Below are positions 60,825-64,000 of a stretch of DNA of 64,000 nt, piece by piece. The position numbers and the translations under genes are program-made. The DNA comes from Alloactinosynnema sp. L-07 (lineage in GTDB: Bacteria; Actinomycetota; Actinomycetes; Mycobacteriales; Pseudonocardiaceae). Under the pieces are notes generated by a model. That model saw only the letters and a program-made list of their open reading frames with translations. It ran no database searches and had not been told where the DNA came from. The stretch spans positions 7,068,001 to 7,132,000 of the forward strand of contig NZ_LN850107.1 of assembly GCF_900070365.1 (NCBI RefSeq), given 5' to 3'. Each line of letters opens with the position of its first letter. Position 1 is the stretch's first letter.

Positions 60825-63800
60825 GCAGACATCTGCGGATCGACGACCTGGTCGACCTGGCGGTCCCGTCGCAACCGGCGCTGTCAGCCGATGGCAGCCG
60901 GATCGCGTACGTGCTCCGGACCCTGGACGCCAGGCGCGACCGCGCCGTCGACCAGCTGTGGCTCGTGCCCACCGAGGGCGGCGTGCCGCGTCGGCTCACC
61001 GCGGGCCCGGACGACACCGCGCCCGCCTGGTCCCCGGACGGCGACCGGCTCGCGTTCCTGCGCGACGGCCAGGTCATGGTGCTCGACGCCGCCGGGGGAG
61101 AGCTGGAGCGGGTGACCGACCTGCCGCTCGGCGCCGGGGCCCCGCGCTGGAGCCCGGACGGCCGCAGGATCGCCTTCACCGCGATGGTGGACCCGACCGG
61201 TGGCGCTCGCGGTCCGATGGTCTCCGATGGGCTCGACTACCAGACCGACGGTCTGGGCATGCACGGCTCAGTCCGCGGCCAGGTGCACGTCGTGGATCTG
61301 GAGAGCCGGGAGGTTCGGCAGCTCACCGACGGACCGCACAGCGCGGGCACCCCGGACTGGTCACCGGACGGAACCGCCCTCGCCTTCACTCGCCGGGCCG
61401 GTGCCGACAGCGACCTGTGCCACCGCACCCCGGTTCACATCCTGGAGACCGACGCGCCGCACGCCGACCCGCGCGTGGTCGCCTTCGCCGACGGGGTGGC
61501 CACCGCCGTGCGGTGGGCCGCGGACGGGGCCGCGCTGCTGGTGGTGGGCTGGTCCGGTGACCCGGTGGGCCATGCCCGCCTCTACCGCGTCGGAGCCGAG
61601 AGCGGCGAGGTCACCGAGCTGTCGGACGCACTGGACCGCAACGTGATGCCCGGTGCGCCCGGCTATCCCGGCGGCCTGCCGCACGAGCACGCGGGCCGGG
61701 TGTGGTTCTGCCTGCGTGACCTCGGCTGCACCCACCTGTGGTCCGCGGCGGCGGACGGAAGCGGTGCCCGCCCGGTCGTGGCGGGCGCCGGTCGGGTCGT
61801 CTCGGCGCTGTCGGTCGCCGGTGGCCGGGCCGCGGTCGCGCTCGCCACGCCGACGTCGTTCGGTGAGATCGTGGTCGTGGACCTGGAAAGTGGCGCCGAG
61901 ACCGTGCTCACCGACCACGGCGCGACTCTGTCCACTGTGGACCTGTATACCCGCGAGGAGCGGTGGTTCACCATCGGCGACGGCACCGAGGTGCAGGCGT
62001 GGCTGATGCGCGATCCGGCCAGTGTCGGGCCGCTGCCCGTGTTGCTCGACGTGCACGGCGGCCCGCACAACGCCTGGAACGCCGCCGCCGACGAGATCCA
62101 TCTCTACCACCAAGAACTGGTCAGTCGCGGCTGGGCGGTGCTGCTGGTCAACCCGCGCGGCAGCGACGGGTACGGGTCGGCGTTCTACGACGGCGTCCGC
62201 GGCCGTTGGGGCGTCGCGGACGCGGCCGACTTCCTCGAACCGCTCGACCAGCTCGTCGCCGAGGGCGTCGCCGACCCGGAGCGGCTGGCCGTGACGGGCT
62301 ACAGCTACGGCGGCTTCATGACCTGCTGGCTGACCGGCCACGACGACCGGTTCGCGGTGGCGGTCGCGGGCGGCACCGTCAGCGACATGGTGAGCATCGG
62401 CGGCTCCAGCGACGACAGCCACTTCCTCAGCGCCTACGAACTGGGCGGCGCCCCCTGGCAGAAGCCGGCCGAGTACGCCGCCATGTCACCGCTGACCAAC
62501 GTTGCCAACGTCCGCACACCGACCCTGCTGCTCCACGGCGCGGCCGACCTGACCTGTCCGCTCGGCCAAGCCCAGCAGTGGCACACGGCGCTGCGCGAGC
62601 AAGGCGTGCCGACCAGGCTGGTCGTCTACCCGGATGCCTCCCACGCGTTCGTCCTCCTCGGCCCGCCGTCGCAGCGGCTCGACTACAACCACCGCGTGCT
62701 GGACTGGATCGAGCAGCACACGGTCCGGGCCGGGCGGCCCCGGATCGACGGTGCCCACTGGCAGCGGCGGCTGACCCGGCTCGCCGAGCGGTACAACGTG
62801 CCCGGCGCGCAGCTCGGCATCCTGCGCCTGGGCGCGGGCGGATCGCCCGACGAGGTGGCGAGGGCCGCACACGGTGTGCTGAACGTCCGCACCGGCACCC
62901 CGGTCACCACGGACTCCCTGTTCCAGATCGGCTCCATCACCAAGGTCTGGACGGCGACGGTGGCCATGTCACTGGTCGACGAGGGACTGCTGGACCTCGA
63001 CGCCCCGATCGCCGACGTGCTGCCCGATCTCTGGCTCGACGATCCCCACGCCACGAAGTCGGTCACGCCGCGGCACCTGCTCAACCACACCAGCGGCATC
63101 GACGGCGACGTGTTCACCGACACCGGCCGTGGCGACGCCTGCCTGGAGACCTACGTCGAGGTGCTCGGCGAAGCCGCGCAGATCCACCCGTTGGGCGCCA
63201 CGTTCTCCTACTGCAACTCGGGGTACTCGCTGCTGGGCCGCGTGATCGAGAAGGTCACCGGACAGACGTGGGACCAGGCGCTGCGCGACCGGCTGCTTGA
63301 CCCGCTCGGGCTGGCGCACTCGGTCACGCTGCCCGAGGAGGCACTGCTGTTCGCCGCCGCCATGGGGCACGAAACCCAAGGCGGACAACACGTTCCCGCC
63401 GCGGCCTGGTCGATACCGCGGTCGGCGGGTCCGGCCGGGGCGGTCACCTCGACGGTCGCCGACGTCCTGGCCTTCGCCCGGCTGCACCTGACCGGCGGGG
63501 TCGCCGCCGACGGCACCCGGGTGCTGAGCGCGGACAGCGCCGCCGCGATGACCGCGCACCAGGCCGACCTGCCGGACAAGTACGTCCTCGGCGATTCCTG
63601 GGGGCTGGGCTGGATCCGGTTCGACTGGGACGGGCACCGCCTGTTCGGGCACGACGGCAGCACGTTCGGCCAAGCGGCCTACCTGCGCGTCCTGCCCGAG
63701 CAGGGGCTCGCCGTCGTGCTGCTCACCAACGGCGGCCACGGCCGCGATCTCTACGGCCACCTGTACCGGGAGATCTTCGCCGAGGTCGCGGGCGTGACCA

Positions 63801-64000
63801 TGCCCCGGCCGTTCGCGCCGCCCGCCGAAGCCACGACCGTCGACATCGAGCCCCACGTCGGCGTCTACGAACGCGAGGGGGTGCGGATGGAGGTCGAGAA
63901 CGGTCCGGACGGTCCGCTGCTGCGCACCACCGTCACCGGGCCGCTCGCCGAGTTGACGCCCGAGCCGGTCGAGGAGCACGTGTTGGTCCCGGTCGCTCCC
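60821..64000 (+). CDS. S9 prolyl-oligopeptidase fused to a beta-lactamase-fold hydrolase (3' end beyond window)
   Basis: A single open frame of 1060 visible codons continues past the window edge. Residues 1 to about 640 are an S9C acylaminoacyl-peptidase-type enzyme: a beta-propeller with WSPDGDRLAF and WSPDGRRIAFT blades, then a hydrolase with Ser495 in GYSYGG and His608 in DASHAF. From about residue 645 a beta-lactamase-fold domain follows, with SITK (Ser705, Lys708), YCN (Tyr797) and HDGST. This part is strikingly similar to the 53939 product. ATG at 60821 overlaps the DppF stop, and GGAG lies upstream. It should process peptides delivered by the transporter. Confidence 0.9.
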   Translation, partial: MSRHLRIDDLVDLAVPSQPALSADGSRIAYVLRTLDARRDRAVDQLWLVPTEGGVPRRLTAGPDDTAPAWSPDGDRLAFLRDGQVMVLDAAGGELERVTDLPLGAGAPRWSPDGRRIAFTAMVDPTGGARGPMVSDGLDYQTDGLGMHGSVRGQVHVVDLESREVRQLTDGPHSAGTPDWSPDGTALAFTRRAGADSDLCHRTPVHILETDAPHADPRVVAFADGVATAVRWAADGAALLVVGWSGDPVGHARLYRVGAESGEVTELSDALDRNVMPGAPGYPGGLPHEHAGRVWFCLRDLGCTHLWSAAADGSGARPVVAGAGRVVSALSVAGGRAAVALATPTSFGEIVVVDLESGAETVLTDHGATLSTVDLYTREERWFTIGDGTEVQAWLMRDPASVGPLPVLLDVHGGPHNAWNAAADEIHLYHQELVSRGWAVLLVNPRGSDGYGSAFYDGVRGRWGVADAADFLEPLDQLVAEGVADPERLAVTGYSYGGFMTCWLTGHDDRFAVAVAGGTVSDMVSIGGSSDDSHFLSAYELGGAPWQKPAEYAAMSPLTNVANVRTPTLLLHGAADLTCPLGQAQQWHTALREQGVPTRLVVYPDASHAFVLLGPPSQRLDYNHRVLDWIEQHTVRAGRPRIDGAHWQRRLTRLAERYNVPGAQLGILRLGAGGSPDEVARAAHGVLNVRTGTPVTTDSLFQIGSITKVWTATVAMSLVDEGLLDLDAPIADVLPDLWLDDPHATKSVTPRHLLNHTSGIDGDVFTDTGRGDACLETYVEVLGEAAQIHPLGATFSYCNSGYSLLGRVIEKVTGQTWDQALRDRLLDPLGLAHSVTLPEEALLFAAAMGHETQGGQHVPAAAWSIPRSAGPAGAVTSTVADVLAFARLHLTGGVAADGTRVLSADSAAAMTAHQADLPDKYVLGDSWGLGWIRFDWDGHRLFGHDGSTFGQAAYLRVLPEQGLAVVLLTNGGHGRDLYGHLYREIFAEVAGVTMPRPFAPPAEATTVDIEPHVGVYEREGVRMEVENGPDGPLLRTTVTGPLAELTPEPVEEHVLVPVAP

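Overview
The window is very GC-rich, with strong G/C bias at third codon positions. It holds SARP/AfsR-type regulators, a StrR-like regulator, many cytochrome P450s, DUF3558-type lipoproteins and a calerythrin-like EF-hand protein. Together these point to a filamentous actinomycete, most likely of the Pseudonocardiales (Saccharothrix, Actinokineospora, Lentzea or Amycolatopsis type). The genus is an inference; no marker gene fixes it.

Region 1 (1-12778). A left-truncated phenylacetate-CoA ligase gene is followed by tRNA-Ala(GGC). The 3' 48 bp of this tRNA is repeated exactly at 12731-12778, which delimits an integrated element of about 11.6 kb. The element carries a tyrosine integrase directly against the left att site and a complete type I Wadjet anti-plasmid operon, jetA-jetB-jetC-jetD. 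Two uncharacterised genes follow, before the right att site. No excisionase, replication or transfer gene is visible.

Region 2 (12779-18398). The right flank is scarred. It holds the displaced tRNA terminator, the 3' tip of an IS256-family transposase, two short-chain dehydrogenase fragments and a probable ISL3-type fragment. Intact genes are a DUF1772-type membrane protein divergent from a TetR regulator, a secreted alpha/beta hydrolase divergent from an ArsR-like regulator, and a calerythrin-like EF-hand protein.

Region 3 (18399-41380). This is a biosynthetic gene cluster for an oxidised, probably glycosylated (mero)terpenoid. SARP and StrR-like regulators lie at its left end. The core enzymes are a polyprenyl diphosphate synthase, a UbiA-family membrane protein, an FAD-dependent monooxygenase (probable epoxidase) and a squalene-hopene-cyclase-like enzyme with ETED in place of DxDD. 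Tailoring genes encode five P450s in the main block (three without the usual I-helix acid), a PhyH-type dioxygenase, a cobalamin-binding radical SAM enzyme, a methyltransferase, an acyl-CoA-dehydrogenase-like flavoprotein, an alpha/beta hydrolase, an NDP-sugar dehydratase/epimerase-like enzyme and a GT1 glycosyltransferase. A plausible order is chain synthesis, prenyl transfer or UbiA-type cyclisation, epoxidation, class II cyclisation, then oxidation, methylation and glycosylation. The product cannot be read from sequence.

Region 4 (41381-46837). A small EF-hand protein, a secreted DUF4331 protein, a small exported protein, a TPR protein and a NicO/RcnA-type metal transporter with a His-rich loop lie in one orientation.

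Region 5 (46838-53843). A large AfsR-type ATPase regulator is divergent from a run of small exported proteins (SGNH hydrolase and three further lipoproteins) that ends in a hemerythrin-like protein.

Region 6 (53939-64000). A peptide-uptake and hydrolysis operon encodes a beta-lactamase-fold serine hydrolase, a peptide-binding lipoprotein, a DppB-type permease, a fused DppC-DppD protein and a DppF-type ATPase. The last gene runs off the window and fuses an S9 prolyl-oligopeptidase-type peptidase to a paralogue of the first enzyme.
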